Positions 35,844 through 45,064 of a DNA stretch of 64,000 nucleotides are shown here, piece by piece. The notes beneath the pieces are model-generated. The model saw only the letters and a program-made list of their open reading frames with translations. It did no database searches and was not told where the DNA came from. The stretch's first letter is position 1. The number at the start of each line of letters is the position of its first letter. This stretch comes from an uncultured Eremococcus sp. (GTDB taxonomy: Bacteria > Bacillota > Bacilli > Lactobacillales > Aerococcaceae), in contig CALUDO010000004.1 of assembly GCA_943914835.1 (NCBI GenBank), forward strand, positions 38,800-102,799. Reading direction: 5' to 3'. A program made the position numbers and the translations under genes.

Positions 35844-38369
35844 GTGGAAGCTACTGGTCAAATAGCCATTGTCGACCTAGAAACAACGGGGCCCCACCTA
35901 GATCAAGGCGATGCTATCATTCAAATCGGAGCCGTTATTATTCAAAAGGGCGAAATTATTCATGAATATGATATGTTAATTAATCCTGGACGAGAGATTC
36001 CCAGCCATATAACTCAGCTGACTGGGATTAGCCAGGACATGGTGGCTTCAGCTCCGTGTCTGGATCAGGTCGTTAAACTATGGCATCAGCGTTTGAAAGA
36101 TTGCATTTTTGTAGCTCACAATATTGACTTTGATTTGAGAATTTTGAAACAGGTTTTCAAATCTTATGATTTAGAGTTCAACCCTTTAGCTATTGATACA
36201 GTCAAATTAGCCAAAGTATTTATGCCGACGGCCAAGGGTTTTAATTTGATAGACCTGAGTGAGAAGATAAATTGTGACTATCTAGAAGCCCATCAAGCTA
36301 TTCAAGATGCTCGAATGACTGGACAATTATTGTCGTATATTAGTCAAGAGATTCAAGCATGTCCAAAGGAATTATTGGTTGAGATGAGAAGTTTTGTTAG
36401 TCAGCTAGACCATAATGAAGTTTTAGTGTTAGACCATCCTGATTTATTTATTTTGAATAGTTCTAGTCCTTCTAAAGGATTGAATGGGAATGAATTCAAA
36501 TGGAAAGACCAGCAAGAAAATTCTGTTGAAGATTTGATTCCTCTTACTCTTAAATGGATTCAGGAGCGGATTGAGGACCATCCTAGGGTAGTTGTCGAAG
36601 ATGAACATTTACCCATACCTGATTCATTTATTGAGGCCTTCACCCTAGACTTGTTAAAGAAAGATCAGACTTTGATGATCACAGTGGATGATGTTTCTTT
36701 AATTTCAAGTCACTTTAAAACTTGTATAAAAGAGATGAACAAGAAAATAGCTTTCTATTGTCGCCCCAACCATCTCATTGATCCCCAAAAATTTAAATCG
36801 ATGGTCAAACAAAGCCAGCCAGAAAAAGCCAATCAACAAGAATTGGTTATAGTAGCTGGTTTAATCTACTGGTTTTCAAAAACAGAAACTGGTGATTTAA
36901 ATGAACTTCATCCTGAATTCACCAGTAATCCTTTAGTAGAGGGTCTAAGTCCTACAGACAAATTAGCTCTGTCCAATCCGTATTTTAGGAGGATGTTAAG
37001 TAAGCTGAAGCAAGCAGATATAATTATCTTTCGTCATTATGATTGGATTCAATTTCAAACGATGGGCCCTAAATTTCAAACTTTATTAGAAGGTCGAAAG
37101 CTTTTGGTGAATAATATTGATGGATGGATTCATCAAGCTCGACGTTTTGAACAAGTAAAGTTAGATATTTCAGACTGGTTTTCTCAGCTCCATGCGCTTA
37201 AACATTGGATAGACCAAGCTCCTATAGGCAGTTACATTGATAAAACAGGTTTGAATCAAAGCTTGGAAAGTATTTATCAAATTATAGATTTAATTAATCA
37301 ATTTTGGCGAAATGACGCCGAAAAGAATGAAGGGATGTACCATAGTAAGTTTCTCTCCTATGAAGATCCGCTTTATAAGCGTTTGGTTGATAAATTAAAA
37401 CAGGTGCAAATGGATTTGGCAAACCTTATGAATCAAATGAACTTGATTCAGGTAAATGAAATAAGTTCGGTTGATAGAGACCGACTGAATTTTTTGTTTA
37501 TTATTTTAAAGTCAAGTAAGAAATTTTTTAAAGATCGGCGTGCAAGCTCTTATCTAATCATTCAGGCGGATATTATCCGGGGTCAGGCATATCATATTAG
37601 TATTTATCAGCGTTCTCTCAAACTTAATCACATCCAGGAATTTCTGGAGAAACAAAGCGGGATTTTCTTTTCTAAGGGAGATTATCGCTTTCGCCAAAGC
37701 ATAGGTCCCCATGCTTGGTTGAACCTAGGTGACTTGGCCTATGAGGCTTTGACTTTCAAGCGGGATTTTACGTATACTATCCAGGTTCCTAGCTTTTACC
37801 AAACTAAGACTGATTTGAATACCGAGGAGCTTGGAAAATTCTTAAATAACCAAGAGGCTAAGCTTCCAGACCGATTGGTTATGATTGTTAATAGTTTGGA
37901 TCAAGTCAGAATTTTAAATACAGCTCTAAGTCATGGCGGCATGAATGAAAAATATATGCTTTTGGCTGAAGGGAATCATGGTAGTTTGAAACGTATTCAA
38001 CGTAGCTTTAATCAAGGAGACCGAGTCATATTAATTATCCACTGGAAGTCATTTTTAAACATGGATTGGCAGGAAAAGGACATACCTACTGATATCTATT
38101 TATTAAAACTTCCTTTTTTATCCTTCGATTCACCAGGCATGAAGGCGATTGAATATTACTATGGGGATACTACTCTGATTTTTGATAATCAGTTATTGCC
38201 GCATATGATTCAGAATTTAAAAGATATTTTAATTTTTTCGGAAGCGCATTTTAATATAAAGGATCTCTTTCTATTTGATGACCGGGTCTTTACGCAAAGT
38301 TATTCATCTCGTATTCAATCTGCTTTGGCAGACGAATTTATTTTCACTTTATTTGACGAATACCAGTGA
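35844..38369 (+). CDS. dinG: DinG-like DEDDh exonuclease with degenerate helicase domain
   Basis: Residues 1-175 form an intact DEDDh 3'-5' exonuclease: D11 and E13 in IVDLETTG, D97 in HNIDFDLRI, H150 and D155 in HQAIQDAR. The rest has the length and recognisable alignment of a DinG/XPD-type helicase, but its catalytic motifs are gone. The Walker A region reads VEDEHLPIPDSF (about 251-262) with no G-K-T/S, the DEAH position reads NNIDGW (about 423-428), and no S-A-T or Q-G-x-G-R motif is found. The 841-residue protein is therefore likely a nuclease only. Staphylococcal DinG is reported to be a nuclease without helicase activity. The start is GTG 35844 after AAAGGAGGAG. Confidence 0.85.
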   Translation: MEATGQIAIVDLETTGPHLDQGDAIIQIGAVIIQKGEIIHEYDMLINPGREIPSHITQLTGISQDMVASAPCLDQVVKLWHQRLKDCIFVAHNIDFDLRILKQVFKSYDLEFNPLAIDTVKLAKVFMPTAKGFNLIDLSEKINCDYLEAHQAIQDARMTGQLLSYISQEIQACPKELLVEMRSFVSQLDHNEVLVLDHPDLFILNSSSPSKGLNGNEFKWKDQQENSVEDLIPLTLKWIQERIEDHPRVVVEDEHLPIPDSFIEAFTLDLLKKDQTLMITVDDVSLISSHFKTCIKEMNKKIAFYCRPNHLIDPQKFKSMVKQSQPEKANQQELVIVAGLIYWFSKTETGDLNELHPEFTSNPLVEGLSPTDKLALSNPYFRRMLSKLKQADIIIFRHYDWIQFQTMGPKFQTLLEGRKLLVNNIDGWIHQARRFEQVKLDISDWFSQLHALKHWIDQAPIGSYIDKTGLNQSLESIYQIIDLINQFWRNDAEKNEGMYHSKFLSYEDPLYKRLVDKLKQVQMDLANLMNQMNLIQVNEISSVDRDRLNFLFIILKSSKKFFKDRRASSYLIIQADIIRGQAYHISIYQRSLKLNHIQEFLEKQSGIFFSKGDYRFRQSIGPHAWLNLGDLAYEALTFKRDFTYTIQVPSFYQTKTDLNTEELGKFLNNQEAKLPDRLVMIVNSLDQVRILNTALSHGGMNEKYMLLAEGNHGSLKRIQRSFNQGDRVILIIHWKSFLNMDWQEKDIPTDIYLLKLPFLSFDSPGMKAIEYYYGDTTLIFDNQLLPHMIQNLKDILIFSEAHFNIKDLFLFDDRVFTQSYSSRIQSALADEFIFTLFDEYQ

Positions 38370-38383
38370 AATTATGGTATGAT
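38353..38383 (+). promoter_or_regulatory. Predicted promoter of ypmB-asnS
   Basis: TTGACG (38353-38358) and TGGTATGAT (38375-38383, extended -10) with a 19-base spacer. The promoter overlaps the end of the dinG-like gene. Confidence 0.6.
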
Positions 38384-38418
38384 GAGACCACTAGTATATT
38401 GTTAGAGGAGGGCGAAGC

Positions 38419-38904
38419 GTGAGTCGCCGAACAGTAAATATTTTGACTGGAATTATCGTAGTGGTCTTATTGGTAATTCTCTCCTTGTTTATGGCCAGTG
38501 AACGATCGGTTAACCAAGCTAAGCAAGAGACAATCAAATTGGTTGAAGTAGATCATAAGGTTCATAAGGTGAACAAGTTCTATTGGTTGACCAATACAGA
38601 GGCTACTTATTTCTCTTTGGACTTCCAAGATGAGAAAGATCAACAAGTGTATGCAATTGTTGCTAGGGAGGGTGGAGATATCCATTATTTTACTTCTAAA
38701 GATATTATATCTGAAGAAGATGCCCAAGCGATTACTGTGGCTGATAATGAAGACCACCTAAAAGATATTCTTCAGGCTAGGTTAGGTCTCTTGGATAATC
38801 AACCCATTTGGGAAGTCACCTTTAAAGCAGATAATGATACAATGACCTATTATTACGTAGATGCTGAAACAGGTAAGTGTCTACAGACTATTACAAATCT
38901 TTAA
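38419..38904 (+). CDS. ypmB: YpmB-like membrane protein with PepSY-type domain
   Basis: The 161-residue protein has an N-terminal membrane anchor at about 7-26 (NILTGIIVVVLLVILSLFM) and an extracellular part ending in a PepSY-like strand pattern (WEVTFKADNDTMTYYYVDAETGKCL). This fits the YpmB/DUF5590 family. Function is unknown; PepSY domains often inhibit or modulate extracytoplasmic proteases. The GTG start at 38419 has GAGGGCGAAG upstream. Its place between dinG and asnS matches Bacillus, but ypmA and aspB, which lie there in Bacillus, are missing. Confidence 0.85.
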   Translation: MSRRTVNILTGIIVVVLLVILSLFMASERSVNQAKQETIKLVEVDHKVHKVNKFYWLTNTEATYFSLDFQDEKDQQVYAIVAREGGDIHYFTSKDIISEEDAQAITVADNEDHLKDILQARLGLLDNQPIWEVTFKADNDTMTYYYVDAETGKCLQTITNL

Positions 38905-38941
38905 TAATTATTAATCATAGCAAAGATAAGGAGTATGATGC

Positions 38942-40240
38942 ATGGAAACAATTAACATTTCACAGGCAGCAAATTGGGTGGATCAAGAGGTTCAAATGAA
39001 CGCTTGGGTCACTAACAAACGATCAAGTGGAAAAATTGCTTTTCTTCAGCTTAGAGATGGGGCTGGATTCTTTCAAGGCGTGGTATTAAAGAACCAAGTT
39101 TCTGATGAGATATTTGACTTAGTTAAGCATTTAAATCAAGAAACATCAGTTAGCTTGCGCGGCATCATTCAAGCGGATGATCGGTCTGATATCGGCTATG
39201 AATTATTAGTATCAGATATTAAAGTCATTAGTCATAGTGAAGATTATCCGATCACTCCAAAAGAGCATGGAACTGACTTTTTAATGGACCACCGCCATTT
39301 ATGGTTACGGTCCTCAAGACAACACGCTATTCTTCAAGTTCGTAATGAAATTATTCGGGCAACTTATCAGTTTATGAGCGAAGAAGGCTTTATAAAGGTT
39401 GACCCACCAATTCTTACTGGGTCAGCGCCTGAAGGAACGACAGAATTATTCCATACTAAGTATTTTGATGAGGATGCCTTTTTATCACAAAGTGGCCAAT
39501 TGTATATGGAAGCGGCAGCCATGGCTTTTGGTAAAGTCTTCTCGTTTGGACCTACCTTTAGAGCAGAAAAATCTAAGACCCGTCGCCATTTAATTGAATT
39601 CTGGATGATGGAACCTGAAATGGCTTTTGTTGAACATGAAGAAAGCTTGCAAATTCAAGAAAAATATGTAGCCTATTTGGTCAGAAATGTTATTGATCAT
39701 TGTGGAATTGCTTTAAAAACCCTAGAACGAGATATTGAGCAATTAGAGAAATATACAAAAACACCCTATCCACGGATCTCTTATACCGATGCAATTACCT
39801 TATTAAATGACAATGGCTTTGACGATATTGAGTGGGGGGATGACTTTGGGTCACCTCATGAAACTTTTATTGCTAGCCAATATGAGCAACCTATTTTTAT
39901 TGTTAATTATCCAAAGACGATTAAACCATTCTATATGAAGGTAAATCCAGAAGATCCAAGGACTGTTTTGTGTGCTGATTTAATTGCTCCAGAAGGATAC
40001 GGAGAAATTGTTGGTGGATCCGAGCGGGAAGTGGATTATGATCAGTTAGAAGAGAATATAAAAAACTTTGGCTTAGATGAGGCAGCTTATGCTTGGTATC
40101 TAGACTTACGTAAGTATGGATCTGTTCCTCATTCAGGCTTTGGTATCGGCTTAGAAAGGACTGTAGCTTGGTTATCAGGCATTGAACATATTCGTGAAAC
40201 AAGTGCCTTCCCACGACTTTTGAATCGTATTTACCCATAA
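38942..40240 (+). CDS. asnS: Asparaginyl-tRNA synthetase
   Basis: AsnS charges tRNA-Asn. The N-terminal OB-fold anticodon-binding domain (about 1-105) is followed by the class II catalytic core. Motif 2 is near [20 protein letters not shown] and motif 3 is [13 protein letters not shown], both complete. The 432-residue length and the [11 protein letters not shown] block favour AsnRS over AspRS. AAGGAG lies 8 bases before ATG 38942. No T-box leader is present: only 37 bases separate it from ypmB. Confidence 0.98.
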   Translation: METINISQAANWVDQEVQMNAWVTNKRSSGKIAFLQLRDGAGFFQGVVLKNQVSDEIFDLVKHLNQETSVSLRGIIQADDRSDIGYELLVSDIKVISHSEDYPITPKEHGTDFLMDHRHLWLRSSRQHAILQVRNEIIRATYQFMSEEGFIKVDPPILTGSAPEGTTELFHTKYFDEDAFLSQSGQLYMEAAAMAFGKVFSFGPTFRAEKSKTRRHLIEFWMMEPEMAFVEHEESLQIQEKYVAYLVRNVIDHCGIALKTLERDIEQLEKYTKTPYPRISYTDAITLLNDNGFDDIEWGDDFGSPHETFIASQYEQPIFIVNYPKTIKPFYMKVNPEDPRTVLCADLIAPEGYGEIVGGSEREVDYDQLEENIKNFGLDEAAYAWYLDLRKYGSVPHSGFGIGLERTVAWLSGIEHIRETSAFPRLLNRIYP

Positions 40241-40278
40241 AGGCTTGGCTTTATTCTCAAAGTATTAGCTACTATTCC

Positions 40279-40305
40279 AGAGGCTGGGAAGCTTTCCCAG
40301 CCTCT
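40279..40305 (+). terminator. Terminator-like hairpin after asnS
   Basis: AGAGGCTGGGA / TCCCAGCCTCT form a perfect 11-base stem with a 5-base loop. The T-run is weak (TAAGTTT), so read-through into dnaD is possible. Confidence 0.7.
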
Positions 40306-40326
40306 TAAGTTTAGGAGGATGAAAAT

Positions 40327-41046
40327 TTGAAAAGTTCCATTTATGATTGGATGAAAGAGGGACATATCCTAGTACCCAAGATTCTAATTAACCATTATGC
40401 TGAACTGGGCCTGGAAGGCGACGAGTTGGTACTGATTTTATATTTATTATCAAAAATATCAGCCAATCAGAATATTACAGAGATTGATTCCATTTCTAGT
40501 CATTTAGGGATGGAGATGAGTCGAGTGTTTCAAGCTTTGGAAACCCTCTTAAAGAAAGATTATTTAGCTATTGAATTAGTGGAGAATGCTCAGGGCAAAC
40601 AAACTGACCATTATACTTTACGCCCCTTATTTGAGAAACTGGACCAGGAATATTTTACTTCCCAAGTAGAGGATCGGCCATTACAGATGAACCAAGAAAA
40701 TCAGGGGCTGACAGCTAAAGATTTGGTTGCCAGGATTGAAAAGGATTTTGGTCGGGTTCTTAACCCAATCGAGTTAGAGATGATTGCGGATTGGTTACGC
40801 AAAGACCACTATTCCCCTGAATTGATCCACTTGGCAGTTAGAGAGGCCCTCATTAGACAGGCATATAATTTAAATTATATTGATAAAATTCTTCTCAATT
40901 GGCAGAAACAAAATATTCAGACTGTGGCTGAAGCAGAGCAACAAATAGCTCACTATCAAGAAAAATGGCATGATAAGTCAAAGAATGAAGTCTATGATCA
41001 AGTAGAAATCCCATTATATGATTGGAATGATTTGAAGCATGACTAA
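40327..41046 (+). CDS. dnaD: DnaD replication initiation protein
   Basis: DnaD helps load the replicative helicase at oriC and at restart sites in low-GC Gram-positives. The N-terminal winged helix (about 1-110, WMKEGHILVPKILINHYAEL) is followed by the DnaB/DnaD domain (about 130-205) with DFGRVLNPIELEMI and YIDKILLNW. The length is 239 residues. The start is TTG 40327, 9 bases after TAGGAGG; the next methionine lies inside the conserved fold. The end overlaps nth by 8 bases, the usual dnaD-nth pair. Confidence 0.95.
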   Translation: MKSSIYDWMKEGHILVPKILINHYAELGLEGDELVLILYLLSKISANQNITEIDSISSHLGMEMSRVFQALETLLKKDYLAIELVENAQGKQTDHYTLRPLFEKLDQEYFTSQVEDRPLQMNQENQGLTAKDLVARIEKDFGRVLNPIELEMIADWLRKDHYSPELIHLAVREALIRQAYNLNYIDKILLNWQKQNIQTVAEAEQQIAHYQEKWHDKSKNEVYDQVEIPLYDWNDLKHD

Positions 41047-41665
41047 AGACCAAAAAATTAGCCAAGAAGACTTTTTAAAGATTCTGGATGCTATTCACCG
41101 TCTCATCCCTAACCCTCAGTCAGAGCTTGATTATGAGAATCCTTACCAATTATTACTAGCTGTTATCTTATCTGCTCAAACAACTGATAAACAAGTGAAT
41201 AAACTGACGCCAGCATTATTTAAAGCTTATCCTAGTCCCTTTGAATTAGCCAAAGCGAGACCAGAAGATATAGAACCTTTTATTCACTCAATCGGTTTGT
41301 ATCGAAATAAAGCCAAATATCTTTGCCGTACTGGTCAGCGTTTGGTTGAAGCATTCGATGGACAAGTTCCTAATAATCGTAAGGATCTAGAGTCTCTCCC
41401 CGGCGTTGGGAGAAAGACAGCCAATGTGGTATTAAGTGTGGCTTTTGATATCCCCGCCATTGCAGTGGATACCCATGTAGAACGTATGGCTAAAGCTATG
41501 GGAGTTGTCGATGAGTCAGCCAGCCCCTTACAAGTTGAAAAAGCCCTAATGTCTTTGCTTCCAAAGGAAAGATGGTCGCAAGCGCATCAATTACTAGTAT
41601 TATTTGGACGCCACTATGCAAAGGCAAGGGTTAAAGATTGGCGTAGTTTTCTAGATTTAGATTAG
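41039..41665 (+). CDS. nth: Endonuclease III lacking the iron-sulfur cluster
   Basis: This DNA glycosylase/AP lyase removes oxidised pyrimidines. The helix-hairpin-helix LPGVGRKTANVVL contains catalytic Lys126, Asp144 lies in IAVDTHVERM, and the LLAVILSAQTTD block is normal. The C-terminus is unusual: the family's C-x6-C-x2-C-x5-C iron-sulfur loop is replaced by LFGRHYAKARVKDWRSFLDLD (split here; residues 188-208). No cysteine is present after C96. The protein is 208 residues, slightly short. Catalytic residues suggest it is active; the DNA-binding role of the cluster must be met otherwise. Confidence 0.95.
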   Translation: MTKDQKISQEDFLKILDAIHRLIPNPQSELDYENPYQLLLAVILSAQTTDKQVNKLTPALFKAYPSPFELAKARPEDIEPFIHSIGLYRNKAKYLCRTGQRLVEAFDGQVPNNRKDLESLPGVGRKTANVVLSVAFDIPAIAVDTHVERMAKAMGVVDESASPLQVEKALMSLLPKERWSQAHQLLVLFGRHYAKARVKDWRSFLDLD

Positions 41666-41687
41666 TCGAGGGTATTCATTTTAATAA

Positions 41688-41733
41688 AATAAAAGTCCCC
41701 TGAATCATTCTCTTTGATTCAGGGGACTTTTAG
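41688..41733. terminator. Bidirectional terminator between nth and the PBP gene
   Basis: A perfect 17-base inverted repeat (41691-41707 with 41715-41731), with core AGTCCCCTGAATCA, has a 7-base loop. A-rich DNA on the left and TTTT on the right give a U-run for either strand. It serves the convergent nth (plus) and PBP (minus) genes. Confidence 0.92.
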
Positions 41734-41754
41734 AGTGATCGATTAAGTTTTTTA

Positions 41755-44235
41755 CTATGGTTGACTAAGGATTTCAGGAGCTTGTGGGTCGGGGACTGAA
41801 TCAGATTCGCTGCTAGAGCTACTTTCATCGTTTTCAGGTGCTTCTTCTTGTGATTCATTTGATTCAGATGAAGCTTCGTCTTCTTCCTCTTTGTCAGACA
41901 GGGAGAGGGTGATTACTAAGGTATCTGAGGATGAATTGCCATCGACTATTCGTAAGCGTAAGGTATAGTCTCCGTTAGCAGTAGCTGGAAGAGTGAAGGA
42001 GCTGTCTCGGCCAGTATAGATTACTTCACCATTAAGGGAGAGTTCAAATTGACCTTGACCAGCCATTGGAGACCATGTAGCATGGATTGATTGGCTCTCC
42101 TGGTCGTAATTGGCGTCGAAACCGCTCGGTGCTGGGATGACTCGACCATAAGCTAAGGATTGCTCTTTAGGTTCTGTTCCCTTAATAAAGAGTTCTTTTG
42201 ATTTAGCCTGGTCTGGAGTATAAGGACCAGGTAACATAAGTGGGTCAGTATATTTCTCAATTTCAACTTCAACCAGGTTATCTGGTTTTTGCCAGTCGGT
42301 TTTCGGTAAGTCCGCCGTCAAATAAGTAATCATTTCTTTATAGATAGCTTGAGGAATAGATGTATCCGCTAAGGTCAAGTAAGAATTTTCCTCTAGAGGA
42401 TTATCATAACCCACCCAGCCTGCAAAGGCATATTGGGGGGTCATCCCAGCATACCAGCCATCAGGTGCAGCGTAAGTTGAAGCATCAAGACCGATTTGAG
42501 CTAATTGGTCCGAGGTATAATTTGTGGTTCCTGTTTTGCCTGCTTGAGGAAGTCCTTCAATCGCTGAGCGTGAAGCGAAGTTCCCGGGGACACCTTTAAG
42601 AATATCAACCAACATATAGGCTGTTGTATCCTTCATTGCTTGACTGCCTTTAGGCTTAAAATTCGTCTCTGTCCCAGCCGAGCTGATCACTTTATTCACT
42701 GTATAGGGAGTGTGGTATTGTCCATAGTTAGATATAGCAGCATAGGCTGCAGATAATTGAAGGGGACTAACTTCACCTCCGATAGCATTCGCTTCGACTA
42801 ATTCTTTTTTGTCGTTGTTGACCAGGTTAATGCCCAATTTTTGTAAAAAAGCGTAGGAGTTATCTAAGCCAACCTTTTGTAGGACTTTTAGAGCGGGTAT
42901 ATTTCTCGAACCAGCCAAGGCCTCGCGTAAGGTTTGTTTACCTTTATAGTCGAAGTCATAATTATATAAGTCTGAACCAGATGAGTATTGGTAGGGTTCA
43001 TCTACTACCAGAGTACCAGTAGAGAAGTTCAGATATTCAAAGGCCGGACCATAATCGGCTAAAGGTTTCATAGTAGATCCAATAGAACGATGGAGGGTGT
43101 CGGCTCGATTCAAAGCCATGGTCGCTTCTTGCTTTCGTCCACCTATGACAGCAACTACTTGGCCCGTTCCAGTATCCACAATGGAGGCTGCCGTTTGAAT
43201 TTTATCATCAGGAAAACCGATTTCAGGATTATCATTAACTGTTTGATAGAGATGTTCTTGGGCTCCATAGTCCATATTGGTATAGACCTCCAAACCATCG
43301 GTATAAATATTCAAATCCATTTTTTCTTCGACTTCTTTGGCGACCAAATCGATATAGGAATCAATAATGAAGTCTTTATCATTTACCGAATTGATATCTA
43401 GGTCTTTTAAGTCGGATGTAATAGGGGTATCTACAGCTTGATCGTGGTCCGTTTGACTAATCATCTCACGATCTAACATAACATCTAAGACTAAGTCGCG
43501 ACGTTTTTTGGCATCGTCTGGATGACTGTATGGATCATAATCACTTGGTGCTTGAGGAAGACCGGCCAAGAGGGCAGCTTCTGCTAAGTTAAGGTCTTTA
43601 AGGTCTTTACCGAAAAAGGCTTTAGCAGCCGTTTTGGCACCGTAGATATTGTTAGAATAGAAAAGCTTATTCAAATAAAGGGAAAGGATTTCATCTTTAT
43701 CATACTCTTGTTCCACTTCCAGGGCTAGCCAGGCTTCTTGTGCCTTCCTTTCAAGGGTTTGATCTTGGAAATCGGTAGAGAAAACAGATAATTTAACCAA
43801 TTGTTGGGTGATGGTAGAGCCACCTTGCAAGATATCACCCGCTCTTAAATTAGCGAAAGCCGCCCCAACGATACGGATGGGATCAATACCAGAATGAGAA
43901 TAAAAACGAGCATCTTCAATAGCTAGAACAGCATTCTTGAGGTTATCTGGAATTTCATCGGCTTCCATTAAATCACGATTTTGTCCGCCCAATTCTTTAA
44001 TAAGACTACCTTCACGGTCATAAATTTTGGAGGATACTTGTCCTACCAATTCTGATTCTGTAATATCTGGAGCATTCATAGCATAGTAAGCAAAAAGAAT
44101 TCCACCTCCTAAGAGGAAGAGGAAGAACAAGGACATGATTCCAATGATAATATTACGTACAATATGATGGATACGACCCTTACGGGAGTGAGATTCTTTA
44201 TACTTTTTGCGTTCAACACGACTGCCGGTTGCCAT
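41755..44235 (-). CDS. pbp1A: Class A penicillin-binding protein (PBP1A)
   Basis: This bifunctional enzyme polymerises and cross-links peptidoglycan. A basic cytoplasmic tail precedes a membrane anchor at about 27-52. The GT51 glycosyltransferase domain has catalytic Glu107 in EDARFYSHSG and GGSTITQQLVK. The transpeptidase domain has S387-x-x-K390, S443-R-N445 and K567-T-G569. A C-terminal fibronectin-like module (about 700-785) is followed by a Glu/Ser-rich tail ending in PEILSQP. The 826-residue length is normal. GAAAGGAC precedes the ATG. It is 13 bases downstream of recU, the conserved recU-ponA pair. Confidence 0.97.
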   Translation of the reverse strand: MATGSRVERKKYKESHSRKGRIHHIVRNIIIGIMSLFFLFLLGGGILFAYYAMNAPDITESELVGQVSSKIYDREGSLIKELGGQNRDLMEADEIPDNLKNAVLAIEDARFYSHSGIDPIRIVGAAFANLRAGDILQGGSTITQQLVKLSVFSTDFQDQTLERKAQEAWLALEVEQEYDKDEILSLYLNKLFYSNNIYGAKTAAKAFFGKDLKDLNLAEAALLAGLPQAPSDYDPYSHPDDAKKRRDLVLDVMLDREMISQTDHDQAVDTPITSDLKDLDINSVNDKDFIIDSYIDLVAKEVEEKMDLNIYTDGLEVYTNMDYGAQEHLYQTVNDNPEIGFPDDKIQTAASIVDTGTGQVVAVIGGRKQEATMALNRADTLHRSIGSTMKPLADYGPAFEYLNFSTGTLVVDEPYQYSSGSDLYNYDFDYKGKQTLREALAGSRNIPALKVLQKVGLDNSYAFLQKLGINLVNNDKKELVEANAIGGEVSPLQLSAAYAAISNYGQYHTPYTVNKVISSAGTETNFKPKGSQAMKDTTAYMLVDILKGVPGNFASRSAIEGLPQAGKTGTTNYTSDQLAQIGLDASTYAAPDGWYAGMTPQYAFAGWVGYDNPLEENSYLTLADTSIPQAIYKEMITYLTADLPKTDWQKPDNLVEVEIEKYTDPLMLPGPYTPDQAKSKELFIKGTEPKEQSLAYGRVIPAPSGFDANYDQESQSIHATWSPMAGQGQFELSLNGEVIYTGRDSSFTLPATANGDYTLRLRIVDGNSSSDTLVITLSLSDKEEEDEASSESNESQEEAPENDESSSSSESDSVPDPQAPEILSQP

Positions 44236-44248
44236 AGCATTGTCCTTT

Positions 44249-44851
44249 CTAGTAAGCTGATTTATTTTTTAAGTATGTATCAAGCGCACTAAGGTAGTCT
44301 ACTGTTGGTAAGTAAGCGACAGGACAGAGATAACCATGTGCTTGAATATAGCTGTAAGGAATACTTTGTTTATTAGTTTTTGTTTTGTAATCATCAAAGG
44401 CTGAAAAGGGGAGCAAGAAGATTTCTTTGTAGTGGGTGAATGAAATCAATAGAAAAGCAAGGCCACCGTGTTCTTGGCAAGACCGCATGTGGTCTTGTTG
44501 GTGGACGGGGAGATTCGATAGAGGAAAACCGGTCTTGTTTTTGGTTTCCTTGGCTTCAAAATCTATATAGTATCCTCGGTAAACGCCATTATAGTCTGTA
44601 GTGGACGCTTGCCGGTAATAGGCTTCTGTAATCTTAGCGGCTGATCGCCGAGGATAGTCTACCTTGACTACTTGAATGGGGGTTGGTTTCTTATGAATAT
44701 TTGCCCGATGATGGCTGAGGTAATATTCATTTGACTGATTGATCATATCTTCCAGGGTCATCCCACGACTGGCATAATTTGTTTTTCTTTTTATTTTACC
44801 AGAATTTTTTACTGTTCTACGCGGTCCCTGTCCTGCGGGGTACTTTACCAT
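44249..44851 (-). CDS. recU: Holliday junction resolvase RecU
   Basis: RecU cuts four-way junctions in Firmicutes, replacing RuvC and working with the RuvAB encoded earlier in the window. The resolvase core is visible: SRGMTLEDMINQSNEYYL, then YIDFEAKETKN with the metal-binding Asp-x-Glu-x-Lys set, and FPLSNLPVHQQDHM. The N-terminus is basic and flexible. The length is 200 residues. TTTAGGAGG precedes its ATG at 44851. It is transcribed divergently from tig and cotranscribed with the PBP gene. Confidence 0.97.
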   Translation of the reverse strand: MVKYPAGQGPRRTVKNSGKIKRKTNYASRGMTLEDMINQSNEYYLSHHRANIHKKPTPIQVVKVDYPRRSAAKITEAYYRQASTTDYNGVYRGYYIDFEAKETKNKTGFPLSNLPVHQQDHMRSCQEHGGLAFLLISFTHYKEIFLLPFSAFDDYKTKTNKQSIPYSYIQAHGYLCPVAYLPTVDYLSALDTYLKNKSAY

Positions 44852-44867
44852 AGGACCTCCTAAACTT

Positions 44868-44898
44868 ATTATAAAGCATCATAAGAATATTCCTATGA
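44868..44898 (-). promoter_or_regulatory. Candidate recU-pbp1A promoter
   Basis: On the minus strand TATAAT (44873 down to 44868) with TTCATA 19 bases upstream (44898 to 44893). The 213-base divergent region between recU and tig also holds the tig promoter. Confidence 0.4.
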
Positions 44899-44993
44899 AA
44901 AAAACATGAAAAATTTTACAGTTTACTTTAGAGTATTATAGTATGAATTTAGGACTCTTTCAAACAAATCCTACATGCTTTCTGTTCTATTAG

Positions 44994-45022
44994 TTTACAA
45001 GAGCCTAGTTTTTATGTAAAAT
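44994..45022 (+). promoter_or_regulatory. Predicted tig promoter
   Basis: TTTACA (44994-44999), a 17-base spacer, TAAAAT (45017-45022). Confidence 0.65.
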
Positions 45023-45064
45023 ACAGGGGTATGAAATAAAAGCTGTTTTGGAGGTTATGATTAG

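Noticed and set aside
35844..38369. dinG as a decayed pseudogene
   Set aside because: The reading frame is full length and the exonuclease residues are all intact; only the helicase motifs are lost, which suggests altered function instead of decay.
38905..38941. T-box riboswitch upstream of asnS
   Set aside because: The gap to ypmB is 37 bases and contains none of the T-box sequence or stems.
39921..40238. 105-codon minus-strand frame inside asnS
   Set aside because: It is antisense to the catalytic core of asnS, with no start signal and no recognisable motif.
43090..43401. 103-codon plus-strand frame antisense to the PBP gene
   Set aside because: The Ile/Phe-rich translation comes from reverse reading of conserved PBP codons; no ribosome binding site is present.
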